Translations under genes and position numbers: made by a program
Notes under the pieces: generated by a model
Told to the model about the DNA's origin: nothing
What the model saw: only the letters and a program-made list of their open reading frames with translations
Database searches by the model: none
In this document: positions 48,344-58,804 of the stretch, piece by piece
Layout: every line of letters starts with the position of its first letter
Position numbering within the stretch: the stretch's first letter is position 1
From: Nemania diffusa
Taxonomy: Eukaryota; Ascomycota; Sordariomycetes; Xylariales; Xylariaceae
Reading direction: 5' to 3'
Assembly (NCBI GenBank): GCA_038501195.1
Contig: JBBPUQ010000007.1
Span: 310,001 to 374,000, forward strand
Length of the DNA: 64,000 bases

Positions 48344-49085
48344 TTCGAGACTTAATACTAGTAACTAATACTAGGATTATGTAGGTAAGCATGGATGTCT
48401 TGTTCGTGTAGGGCTGTGGACGCGCTTTGTGGGTCTTATGGGGATTTTGTCAATAGGCTCACTCGCTAGCTGAGACTCTCCGTCCTGGAGAGATTCTGGA
48501 TAAACAACACGACCATGCGGTAGCTACGTATTGATTATACATAAAAAGAGGTATAGAATTAGATGCATGTTGAGCAAATGCATGAAGCATGTAGCATGCA
48601 GCCTGTCGATCTTCTTTTCTCGCTTTATTTATCTATCTAGACTAGATATCTGATAGGTCGAAGATCACTACGAGCTAGTAAGATCAACATGGTAAGGCTA
48701 ATTACTCTCGATGTGATTCTACAGGTCTGCAGGGTAAAGCTAGGTGAATCCTTCGCGTAGGCATAAACTCAACCATGGATCTGTTTCAGCGTCTAATTGA
48801 TATGCTAACCAGTTTCGAGCTCATACTTACAGAATATATGGTCAGCTTCGCTTACACAAGCCATGGTTATTTTTAGGCGCCTTTCTTCTTCCAATCTGAT
48901 CGACAGCAGGCATCGCGAATCCATTTCTGTACAGTAGTCTTGCAAAATGTTGAATCTTCCCTACATACTGTTTGTCTCTAACTTAGGGGGAGTTCTAACT
49001 GATTTCCTCTCCTACCTCTCCATCTCATCCCGTCGCCTCAGATTTGTTCGCGCCGAACATACACGTGCTACTTAATGTTGAGAGG
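48344..49085. other. divergent intergenic region
   Basis: 742 bp between outward-facing genes. No gene seen. Confidence 0.4.
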
Positions 49086-50413
49086 ATGGCGACTCTAGTA
49101 ATATCGGGCACGACACGGACGAATCTAGGGCCGCTAACGACCGATACTTGGACATACACGTGCACTGAAGCAATCCAGCAGTGCAGCAGTTGCCATGCGG
49201 CATGGGCCGCGCAAACGTGTATAAGCGGCACCATAACCGATAACCAAGACTGCTGGCCACCGAGGGCTACCGATGTGCCCACGACGACGGGAGCCGTCTA
49301 CGGCTGGGGCGTCTACTCGCCTGGAATTGTCTGTCCTGGAGGCTATACATCCGCCGTCGGGGCGACGTAGTATGTAGACTACCCATCAAGAGTCCTCTCT
49401 TCTTTCCTGGGCAAGGTGTGGGCCATGGTATATTGGCATGCCCTTGATACTCATCCCAAGACCTCGATTGATGTTTATATTCGCTAACTCCTTGTCTTCA
49501 ATAGTGGTGGTTCGTCTGATTTCGATTTCCAATATCCCTTAACCGCCGGGGAGACTGCAATTGGGTGCTGTCCGAAGTGAGTTTCACATTTCAACTCCCT
49601 ATCCAACACGAGGAAACAAGGCGAGGAAACGACCCGGGTAATAAGGAGGACCATGAAACTTCCTAGCCAGTAATGATATCAGCGTCGAAAGGAGAGCAAG
49701 TCTCCCATGCCCGGCCCGACTCAATGCCAAACGGATACGAGTAATAAGTAACTAACCGAGAAACTTCCCGAAATAGAGGAGGCTTCCTCCCCATCCAAGA
49801 CCCCAACGGGAAACAGACATGCGTGCAATTCAAGCCGTCGACCACATTCCTCCTCGGCACCTGCGGCCCCGACGGGCCAGCCTACACGCCCTTCAGCATC
49901 GGCGGGACGTTCGCCTCGACCCAATACAAGGAGTTTTCCGTCACCGGGCCCTTGTACCAGGCGGTATACCAAGCATCCGACCTATCCACAACACCCACAT
50001 CCAGCTCGACAACAACCCAGAGCAGTAGCACCAGCAGCAATTCATCTAGCGCTCAATCCAGCGACGCAAACCCCAGCAGCGGCAAAGCCTCCGCGCTCTC
50101 GGCGGGTGCGATCGCGGGCATAGTCATCGGCGTCGCTCTCGCCGTGATACTCAGCGCCACTATAGCGTTCTGCCTCTTGCGGAGGCGGCGGAAGCAGCGG
50201 CTTGCAGCCGCCGCGGCGCCGCCGTATTCCGATGTCAAGCCGTATGCGCCGATAGGCGAGAATCCAGCCGAGCTGCACAATACGCCGCAGTGGCAGTATG
50301 CCGGCGTGGCGACGCAGAGTCCGATGGTGGTCAACCCGGGTCATCCGGCTGAGCTTGCGAACACGACGCTGCCTGCTGAACTTGGGGCGTCGACGTATGG
50401 TGGGAGGTATTAG
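49086..50413 (+). CDS. single-pass membrane protein with Cys-rich ectodomain and Ser/Thr stalk, 330 aa
   Basis: Exons 49086-49369, 49505-49576 and 49777-50413 (993 nt). The ATG at 49086 gives MATLVISGTTRTNLGPLTT, a start I recognise from uncharacterised fungal membrane proteins; there is no classical signal peptide. The ectodomain has about ten Cys (CTEAIQQCSSC, TCISG, DCWPP, IVCPGGY, IGCCPKGGF, QTCVQF, GTCGP). It is followed by a Ser/Thr-rich stalk (~205-245), one helix AGAIAGIVIGVALAVILSAT and a basic stop-transfer RRRRKQR. The cytosolic tail of ~75 residues is Pro/Ala-rich (PPYSDVKPYAPIGENPAEL). The architecture resembles cell-wall sensors of the Wsc/Mid type, but no WSC domain is present, so a sensor role is only an inference. 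Confidence 0.75.
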
Positions 50414-50899
50414 CGAGGGGTTACGTGGTGTTGAAGGGCGCTAATTATGTGTGTATGCTGTGGTAATGACTCCGGTCGGAGAACCGTGAGGTTTGGGCGA
50501 TTATTAATCTACAAAGGCATGTATTGGCGTATAGACCCCATGTTAGTAATCTTACACGTGTTTGGCCAGCGTGGCGTTCATATCGGGATATATTGGACAT
50601 CTTTGCCTGCTAATGGGGGTTATCAGGTACACTAGGCGGCAAGGATTTGGTCGCTGTATATGAAAGACTACGCACGGGGCTTATAGCCAGTGTATATACA
50701 AATAGAATGCTAGATGGGCAACATGCTGCGGCGCTGCCCTCCCGTTTCTTCGCACGATGGCTCAGATCTGACCTATAAGTCACATCCCCTCCCAAGCACT
50801 CTATATCAATAACAAGGTTTCCATTGAGCAAGATAGCGGTCAATAGGCAACGAGGCATCTTAAAACGTTCGACCCGAAGTCGTCGCGGCTCGGAGTTAT
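50414..50899. other. intergenic interval between convergent genes
   Basis: 486 bp. A frame running 50610-50966 on the minus strand is a read-through of the LPMO last intron, not a gene. Confidence 0.5.
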
Positions 50900-52145
50900 T
50901 TAGCAAGTCAACTAGCGAATCATTAGCGCCTAGGACATAGGTATCGTTTCCAGGATGCGGACTCACAGGAGCAGGGCCGGGAACGGTGTAGCTGTTGAAG
51001 TTGCTGTAAATCTAAGACTAGAGTTAGGTTCTGCTCGGACGAGGCCGACTTGACAGACTGCCAGTAGTCGATGGATAAAAAACTTACGTTGGCGGTGTAG
51101 CCGGGATCGGTGTCCTTGAACGCGCCGGGGATAAGAGCGTTGGTCGGGTTCGCGCTGCCGGAGCCCCCGGTGACCTTAACCTGGGCTGCGTAGTTCTCCG
51201 TCAGCTACCTACACACGTATTTCCGTGTCCTGGACGAGACTTACCGCACGAGATGTAGAACTGGGGGATGCCCGCTGGCCACGGGTTGTGGATCGCAAGC
51301 GACTGGATGCGCAGGAGATACTCGCCGTCCTCAACGCACTGGGGGATCGTGTACGAGTATGTTTCTGGGGGCGAGTCAGCAACTGTTTCTCTGTCTCTTG
51401 ACGGGATACTCACGTTGTAGCGACCAGGTGGCACTTCCGCCGTTGAAAGTAGGGCCTGCACAAGACATCAATCAGTTTACAGCCCCACGCCGCAGATGTT
51501 AGATCTCGGGAGGACGTACCGAAGTCCTTGATCTTGAACCACTCTCCGCTTCCGTCGTATTCCGCGGCGGCACCCGGGGCCTTGGACATGTAGCTAAGGG
51601 AAGGGATAGATCAGCAGGGAGTCCGTGACTGTAATCGGATGGGCGCGTACATGGAGATCGGGCCTTGGTGGTAGACGGCCTGGCGCAACGTTCGTTAGCT
51701 GACTACGGTTTTTCGGGAGTCGAGATGGTTCTTACAGTGTCTAGTGTGAAGGTGAAGGCCTCACCGGCTGTCATCTCAATTGTTTCGGTGCCGGAACCAG
51801 ACGCGCCAACGTTGCATCGGAGGTCATTTGACGCCAAGTCTGTAGCAACGTCAATAAGCTTGTCGTGGTCTGAGAAGAGTACGTTGGTGTCGTACCTGTG
51901 ACTGGAGAGTTGTAGTTGGAGTTCTGTCGGACTAATCGCCGGTCTCAGTGTTAGCCTCTCATTACCACTACTTCGACCCAATCCGCGTCCGAATCGAAGT
52001 CCAGACACGAATATTTGGGAAGCGTACTGTACTGGAAGGTATCGAACTTCGATGTCCCCGCGGTAAGCTGCTGGAAGATGTAGTGTGCCGATACACTGTT
52101 GACAGCGAGTGCCGAGGCGGCGGCGAGACTAGCAAAGCTCTTCAT
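50900..52145 (-). CDS. AA9 lytic polysaccharide monooxygenase, 225 aa, ten exons
   Basis: Exons: 52145-52028, 51931-51896, 51839-51736, 51679-51651, 51593-51520, 51455-51414, 51364-51245, 51185-51088, 51011-50967 and 50911-50900, total 678 nt with every phase compatible. The signal peptide ([20 protein letters not shown]) is cut before His21, the N-terminal copper-brace ligand ([19 protein letters not shown]). The second His is in [18 protein letters not shown], and the axial Tyr is in [15 protein letters not shown]. The end VPGPAPLTC is encoded partly by a 12-nt last exon. There is no CBM1 module. A copper enzyme that oxidatively cleaves cellulose or related polysaccharides outside the cell. 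Very intron-dense. Confidence 0.93.
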
Positions 52146-53993
52146 CGTGACTTAATAGTTCCGTTCGAGGTCGAAGATGGACGAAGGGTTAGAGGGAGAT
52201 AGATCAGCGCACACTTCCCAACTCGAAGACTAAGCGTAAAAGATGGGCGATGCCTTAGCTTTTCTATTCACAAGAAGGATCTTCTCTCCTCCCCTTTCGC
52301 CGCCTCTCAACCCTCCCGGCCTGACTTACGTCCCAACCCACCGCTGTTCTTCCACCATTAGCATCGCCGGAGCCCGCACGGATTTGGAGTTACACGGCCC
52401 GCGACTCCAGCATTGCTGCTTGGAGCACCTGAGCTGGCAAGGCTGTAGACTCTAGAGTGCCATGCCGGATTAGGCGTCGATGGCGGGCAGCCATCCGCGC
52501 GTGCGGCATTGATGCGCCCGCGCTGCGCTGCGCGCTGACGTAGAAGGAGGCATGGCAATGCCACGATGGACCCGAAAATGGAAGTGCCGGAGGGAGGGCA
52601 ATGAGCGCGGTCATGCAGGAGGTGATGCGGACCCCTGGTTCCGCTCACAAGGCCAAGAGTTGCTCCAGTTATAGTCCTTCCGGCTAATTGCTGCTGGGTT
52701 CTCGTATATAGTGCTACTGCTACTTCGCCGTCAGGGCTCGCCAAGGATAGGTTGTCTGCAGACCAGTCCCGGGAATACTCTGAAACTAAGGGCTTTCTTT
52801 TGGGTTTAAATGCGACGATGTTGTGCGCGTTGCCAGAATGAGCATTGTTGCGGTCTGATATACTCCTGTGTGATATTGAGGACTGCTGTACTCAATATAT
52901 ATTCGGCGTTACTTCATACGAGCCGCAGATGACGTTTTTTATCAAGCGAATCAATAACGAAATTTAAAAGATCTAAACTTCGTAAGGGGACGATTATTTC
53001 CAATTGTTGGAGGTTAGGTAATGTTCCCTACTGCTGACCGCCGGGGAAGAACCACTTTCAAGATGGAAAGCAAATTCCTCACAACATCGCCGACTCATCT
53101 ACAGAAATGAAGGCAAAAATTAACGTATCTGATTAATTGATTTCTTATCATGTCTGCTTTACGGTGGTTTCTCTTAATAGGCCCTGCCTCCCACCCGGCA
53201 TCTAGCACGGTACCAGGTTCGATGTGAATTCGGGCGCAGTAGTATATCTGACAATCTACCTCCATTCCGCAATTGGCTCGTCCTGTAAACAAGCATTTCC
53301 ATATAAACGACTAATCACGTCATAGGGTTACCTTGGGTTGGGAAGATTGTTGCCGCTCCCTATAAATAGCCTATACTAGTTAGGTTATACATGTTACTAT
53401 AACTAGTTTAGAATATATCAGCTTATTTGAGAGTTGATGTCTAAGCCAGAGATAAAAATTCCCATACATGCATAAATACTCCTACATACTCTGTATTATG
53501 CTAGATAACTACTTTTGGCAAATATAGTTTTCGTTATTAGCTGTCAAGTGATAAAGTAACTACCTAAGACACTGTAGGATAGTTATATATACGGTTTTAT
53601 AGATAGGACCTTCGGTCTCCCTTACGGATCTAGAGTACCGGGAGTCAATTATTGAGCCCTAGCTAGGAGCCTCGAAGCCTTGTCCGGTTTCTTACATCAT
53701 AACACTAATATTTCAGTCATATGTACCACGCCACTGACGAAATTGGCCTATCATGTTGCCCTATCAGTCAAAATACACCGTCTACAGTGCATCCCACCGA
53801 ATCAAACAGCATAGACAAACTGCTGTTAGCTAGCCTCAAAGCCGACGCCCCATCAAAAATTGTGATAGGATATGCAAGCACCGGAGTATGATTGAGGCCC
53901 CGTCACTCGCGTTCTACGGTGCTCATTCATAAACAAACAACATTTGCCATACTCTAACCCCATACTCCTCGATATTTGAAAAGGACTAGTAGG
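52146..53993. other. intergenic interval with repeat copy
   Basis: 1.85 kb: promoter of the LPMO, then AT-rich DNA holding the second copy of the dispersed repeat. No gene recognised; frame 52358-52744 lacks features. Confidence 0.4.
53538..53660 (+). repeat. short dispersed repeat, copy 2
   Basis: Contains TGTCAAGTGATAAAGTAAC, GTTATATATA, ACCTTCGGTCTCCCTTA, GATCTAG and TTGAGCCCTA in the same order as the insertion in the MFS pseudogene near 13.5 kb. Differences are mainly A/G and C/T changes plus small gaps. Non-coding, AT-rich surroundings. Confidence 0.6.
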
Positions 53994-54410
53994 ATGTCGA
54001 GAATTCCTGACAGCTCTTCAAAAGAAGAGGATAACATAACACATGAAACTCGCATAAACTACAAATATATCCCACATCCACTGATGCTGAAGGCGGCACT
54101 AGACGAGACACTCGGCGAGAAGCAGTTCGAATTTGAGGTATAAACAACCCCGTATAGCTAATGATAGCAAAAAAGTGTGATTTAACGCGTATCTCGCTGT
54201 TTAGATGCGGTTCAATACATATATCATTACATCACATCGTGAAGTCTCAACGGTAAGATATTTCATTGTGCACCTTTTTTTTCTTTTTGCTCACTACCTA
54301 ATTTTCTCCCTTAGGCGGACATTGTAGCAGCTGTCAAATGCCAGGATTATCCAACCGAGACAACACAGAAGTCGAAGAACAAATGGTATTCGCTCAGCAG
54401 ATTTCTTTAA
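53994..54410 (+). CDS. small three-exon gene of unknown function, 95 aa
   Basis: Exons 53994-54137, 54205-54252 and 54315-54410 are 144, 48 and 96 nt, all phase 0, joined by introns of 67 and 62 nt with GTATAA/GTAAGA donors and TTTAG/CTTAG acceptors. The combined frame has no internal stop. The product starts MSRIPDSSSKEEDNITHE, continues KYIPHPLMLKAALDETLG and EFEMRFNTYIITSHREVS, and ends in a basic KSKNKWYSLSRFL. No signal peptide, membrane helix or known motif; one Cys. It looks like a small soluble cytosolic or nuclear protein. Each exon alone is too short to be noticed. It could still be chance or a fragment of an older gene. Confidence 0.45.
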
Positions 54411-55124
54411 AGAAATCTATACCTAGGATTTCGGGGGAATACCGGATGTACCCAGGTGAATTAATACGAACAAAGACCAGACATCATTCGGTCAAACATT
54501 GCCAACAAGACTATTGCAACATCGTGTGACACAAGTAGATATGCGCCGCGAGCAATCATAGCGTTCCGCTCAAGGCTGATTAACTGTGGCTTGCATTCAT
54601 GGCTTTGCGATAGCTGGCAGGACGAGAGCCTGTTACCGATTGGCGTCTATTGTGTTGAGAATTCTAGATAATCTGAAATCTAAGTAAACGCTTAAGTGCA
54701 ATATATATTTTGGAATTCCCATGAGACAAGAATGTCCTCGGTCATCGCTTTGAAGACGAGGTGAGCGCAAAAGCGGCGGATACGCTAAGCTCAATCTGTC
54801 GTGCACCTGGATAGATAAATTATGACAAAACTTAGACTGGAACCTCTTTCTAGGCATCCAACCTCCCAATAATAACCACCAACTGCGTGGCACGCGCCTA
54901 TTTGATTTTTTGTTACAATACAGCTGAGGAAAACAGCCACTATATAGATATACAACTTTTCGAAGCAGGATTGGGTTGGCGTCGTTGGCTGTTGGGTATC
55001 TGCTGTGTCAAGTACAGAGTAATTGATTGATTGATCTCATACTGTTGTTCTCTTGGCCAAGCCATTTACCGAACAGTAACCAACAAATCAACAGCATCCC
55101 CTGCTCCTCATTTAGTCCGCCAGC
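54411..55124. other. intergenic interval, promoter of MFS gene
   Basis: 714 bp. Nothing recognised besides the upstream region of the next gene. Confidence 0.4.
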
Positions 55125-56690
55125 ATGACAAACACGGCGCATGGCACCGGCGATGTGTCCGAGTCGACACCTCTTCTCCAAGAAACCCCCATTAATAATA
55201 ATAATATCACTACCAATGCCAATACCATAGATGGTTCAGATCACTCCGTCTTAGAAGCGACGCATCATGTCGCTCACCGTCGAAAATGGCGTGTCATCTT
55301 GTTGCTATACACCTTTGTCTTCGTCATGATGCTCGGCGACACCCTGTATCCAGCGGCACTAATCCAAATTCTGGAAGACATCATCTGCGCGGACAAGTAC
55401 GGCCACATCTCCTCAGGCTCTCTCTCCGACCCTGACGGCAGATGCAAAGGCCACGCCGTGCAAAAGGAACTCGCCCTCGTGCGCGGGTTCCAGCAGCTCA
55501 CCCCCGTCTTCGCCGGCGTCCTGTGCACGGTGCCCTACACCCTCCTCGCAGACCGCCTCGGCCGCCGACGGATCCTCATGCTCAGCGGCGCCGGCATGGT
55601 CTTGGCCTTCGCCTGGGTGCTGGCGGTGTGCTACCTCCGCTTCCTGCCGGTGCGCTGGATCTGGCTCTCGGGGGCCTTCCTCTTCGTCGGCGGCGGCGAC
55701 CCCGTGCTGTCCAGCGTCGCGCACGTCATGCTCACCGACACCACGGAGCGCCCCGAGCGCGCCCAGATCTTCCTGTGCCTGCACGCCGCCGACGTCGTCG
55801 CGGGCTTCTTCGGCCCCGCCGTCAGTGCCGCGCTGATGGAGGGCGGGCACGTCTGGACTGTGCTTGTGCTTTCTGCTGCTATCTCGTTCTTCGGCGCGTT
55901 TGTGATTACGAGTTTCATTCCTGAGACGCTGCATCTGAGCCAGGGCGCTAAGAAGGCCGCGGCTACTGAGGCGCTGACGCGGGATGGGGACGCCGTGTCG
56001 GTTGACCTCGAGGTGGAGTCGGCGAAGTCGTATAGTAGTCTTCTCGCGCCGCTGCGTACCGTGCTATCGTCTAACCCGCAAGCGGTGTTGTTGCTTTGCA
56101 TCTTCGCGCCGCAGACCACGGCTCGCGAGCTCTTCAATACCATCGGCTTGCAATATTCTAGTGTAAAATTCAGTCTCTCGTATGGTCGAGGCAACGTGCT
56201 TCTGTCACTGTTCCAAGGCGCGCAGGGTCTCTTCGCCCTGGTACTCCTGCCTTTCATCACGCGTATTGTCGCTGTGCCCCGGGGCTGGTCGCCCTGGACA
56301 CGTGATCGTCGCTACGCCGTGGTGTCTATCGCCGCCACGACCTCTGGTCTACTCGTTATCGCCTTGGCCCCGGTGCTGTGGATAGAGATAGCCGGGCTGC
56401 TGCTAATCTCGCTTGGAAGCTGCACGAATGGACTACTCATGAGTCTGATGGGCGGTGCCGTGCGGCCAGATCAAGTGAGCGCCATGTATAGTGCCGCACT
56501 CATGCTCAGTATCATATTCCGCAGCGGGACGGGACCGATTGTCAGCGCCTTGTTCGTGGCAGGGTTGGAGTTAGGGTGGAAGTGGTTGGGTCTACCGTTT
56601 GCTGTCATGGCGGCCCTGATAGCGTGTGAGTTTGGGGCAAGCCTGTTTATTAGGGCAGAAAAGGACAAAAGCGTGGAACATGACGAGTAG
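55125..56690 (+). CDS. MFS transporter, 521 aa, intronless
   Basis: ATG at 55125. After a ~50-residue polar N terminus (ESTPLLQETP, then an Asn/Thr-rich stretch) come twelve predicted helices. The helix 2-3 loop has motif A (LLADRLGRRRILML). An acidic, Cys-containing external loop lies between helices 1 and 2 (ILEDIICADKYG). A central cytosolic loop of ~55 residues follows FIPETLHLSQG. Helix 10-11 region: GSCTNGLLMSLMGG. This resembles fungal MFS proteins of unknown substrate, such as those flanking metabolite genes. The first half is strikingly GC-rich relative to its surroundings. Confidence 0.88.
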   Translation: MTNTAHGTGDVSESTPLLQETPINNNNITTNANTIDGSDHSVLEATHHVAHRRKWRVILLLYTFVFVMMLGDTLYPAALIQILEDIICADKYGHISSGSLSDPDGRCKGHAVQKELALVRGFQQLTPVFAGVLCTVPYTLLADRLGRRRILMLSGAGMVLAFAWVLAVCYLRFLPVRWIWLSGAFLFVGGGDPVLSSVAHVMLTDTTERPERAQIFLCLHAADVVAGFFGPAVSAALMEGGHVWTVLVLSAAISFFGAFVITSFIPETLHLSQGAKKAAATEALTRDGDAVSVDLEVESAKSYSSLLAPLRTVLSSNPQAVLLLCIFAPQTTARELFNTIGLQYSSVKFSLSYGRGNVLLSLFQGAQGLFALVLLPFITRIVAVPRGWSPWTRDRRYAVVSIAATTSGLLVIALAPVLWIEIAGLLLISLGSCTNGLLMSLMGGAVRPDQVSAMYSAALMLSIIFRSGTGPIVSALFVAGLELGWKWLGLPFAVMAALIACEFGASLFIRAEKDKSVEHDE

Positions 56691-57094
56691 CGCGTCCCCC
56701 TCGGTGGCGACGTCGCCTATAGAAATATACAAATGCAATGACGAATTCGATTTAAAAGCCATGATTGCCCATAGTGCAACATGCGGCGTTTTCTCACATG
56801 TCAGCTGACACGTATATCGTATTACATTCAGTTGCGTTATGCAACTCACGCCGTCTGCCCAAACGGAACATTAATCCTCTACTTAATGCAGCGTGGATCT
56901 GGACAAAATATAGTGTGCGTGACACGATGTTGCCTAAGGGCGTAGACATACCCGCACCTTGCATTGTATAACTATATTTTTGTAATTGTCTTACCTATCT
57001 GGTACACTATAATCAAGTAGAGGTACATGAAATCAGTTCATAATCGCAGTTACAAGAAGGGTACATTTTTGGAATCGTAATTTTGTACACATTA
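56691..57094. other. intergenic interval between convergent transporters
   Basis: 404 bp of shared 3' flank. No gene. Confidence 0.4.
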
Positions 57095-58804
57095 TCATAC
57101 ATGTATATGTAATGAATTTGTTGAAGAGACTGGTCGAGTCTCCGCTGGTGTATTGTCTCCGGTGTCTAGGTTCTTATTTGGGGTCTCCCGAACAGTCACT
57201 CTGAAGATTATGGGGGCAATAACAACTAGTATCAATGCCAGAAGGGTGTTGGACCATCCGTATCCTAGTCTTGCATACATATACGGTGTTGCAATCGGCA
57301 GGAAGGCTCCAGCCAGATAACGAAGAGGGAGCACAGCTCCGACTGCAGAGGCGGAGAGATCGCCAAAGATGTCCACAATGTAGCTCATGATGGGAACAGT
57401 ATTGCTTGATAGCGAGAATCCGTATAGGAACGTGGAGAGAATAGGAACGATGAAGTGCACGCGTTTCTCAATGGACCAGCCGTACACCAGCAGTCCGACG
57501 GGAAAAGTGACAAGGGCCGGAATGACGGGGATCAGACGGTTTTCCGGACGCGGTGTAGCGTTCATATCTTTCTTCTTATATGGCAGACCCCGCACAAGAA
57601 AATAATCAAGGGTGAAGCCGCAGTATATACTACCGAAAAGAGTTCCGGCGGCTAACACATCTGAGTTAACTTTCGATCCACACCGAGATTCCCGAATGAG
57701 GATAAGACTTACTTGTGGATAGGTACACGAGCCCTGATGTTCCTTCACTAAAGCCATAAACTTCTTGGAATACGGTGGCATTGGTGGAGTTGAGTATCGA
57801 GAGGTAACCAAAGCAAATGGCTAAGTACAAGCCCATCAACACAGCAATCGAGGAGCTACTTAGGATAAGAAACGGCCGAATCACTAAGAAAAATATTTTC
57901 TTTGCAGATGCCCACTTTCCATTTGGAAGACTTCTGAATTCGACCTTCTCTTTGTGGGCCAACCCCTGTTTCTTAAGTGCCCTTCGCCGTAGTACTGGTA
58001 CATACGTCTCTTTCAAGACGAAGATACTGAGTGGGAAAAGGGCGCCGGTGCTAATAGCCACGACCCAGAAAGTCCAACGCCAGTCGAGATACTGGGTCAC
58101 GTAGCCTCCCACCAGCGGCCCAACAGCACTGCCAGCAAGGGGGATCAAACTGGCGATCGACAAGGCGAACCCCCGCTGGTTCACCGAGAACAGATCACCT
58201 GCCACGGCCGGATTTAGGTTAATGGAAGAAATGGCGGCGCCAGTGAAGAACCTGAAGACGATGATTTGACTTAGGCTGCTGCTAAAGCCCCCGGCCAGCG
58301 TGAAGATAAGCCATACCGCATTGAAGAAGTGGCAGACAGGCACCCGCCCAAAGCGCTCAGAAAGTGGCCCGATATAGAAGGCGGCGACGACCTGGCCCAG
58401 ATTGGGAACGGTGATAAAGAAAACGGAGAGGAAGCCGTTATGGTTGTCAAATTGCTCAGAAATCGCATTGCTCGCGGGAGCATTGATCACAAGCGATATG
58501 GCGCTAGAGCAACAGCATCAGGACATATATCGGCGGAGACACGTGGGACTTACACCATGAGAGAGACCAATGCTAGAACGAGAATGATGCACCACTTTCG
58601 TGCCTTGGACCAGGTTTGTGGTAGCGAAATGTCCACGTCAGGCCTGGGTTCAGGCTCGCCCTTTTCTTCTTGTATGAGAGTAGTGCTTTTTTGACTCGGC
58701 AATGGGATTGCCTCATGCACCTCTATCGTCTCGGGCGAGTTTTCAGTAGCGGCCATGGCTCCCAGCGATGCAGCGTCGTTTTCTGGGGTCACGATAGCCT
58801 GCAT
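57095..58804 (-). CDS. MFS drug/polyamine-type transporter (DHA1-like), 535 aa
   Basis: Exons 58804-58554, 58503-57713 and 57660-57095 (1,608 nt). The ATG at 58804 was chosen because the open frame beyond it starts only at GTG. About 80 cytosolic residues precede helix 1 (WCIILVLALVSLMV). Motif A is in SERFGRVPVCHFFNA. Helix 4-5 region: RFFTGAAISSINLNPAVAGDLF and RGFALSIASLIPLAGSAVGPLVGGYV, the motif C region of drug:H+ antiporters. LDWRWTFWVVAI and LKETYVPVLRRRALKK are typical of fungal DHA1 exporters. It ends after helix 12 with a short polar tail. It likely effluxes toxic small molecules at the plasma membrane. It is not the source of the 13-kb pseudogene, whose sequence differs. Confidence 0.9.

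Noticed and set aside
50610..50966. 118-residue C-terminal extension on the AA9 protein
   Set aside because: GTGAGT at 50966 and CTAG before 50911, with a CTAAT branch, splice to LTC-stop, the normal AA9 ending. The extension is intron and downstream read-through.
55413..56260. Long minus-strand ORFs of 173 and 209 codons
   Set aside because: Antisense shadows of the GC-rich MFS transporter; low-complexity Glu/Ala/Gly/Arg content.
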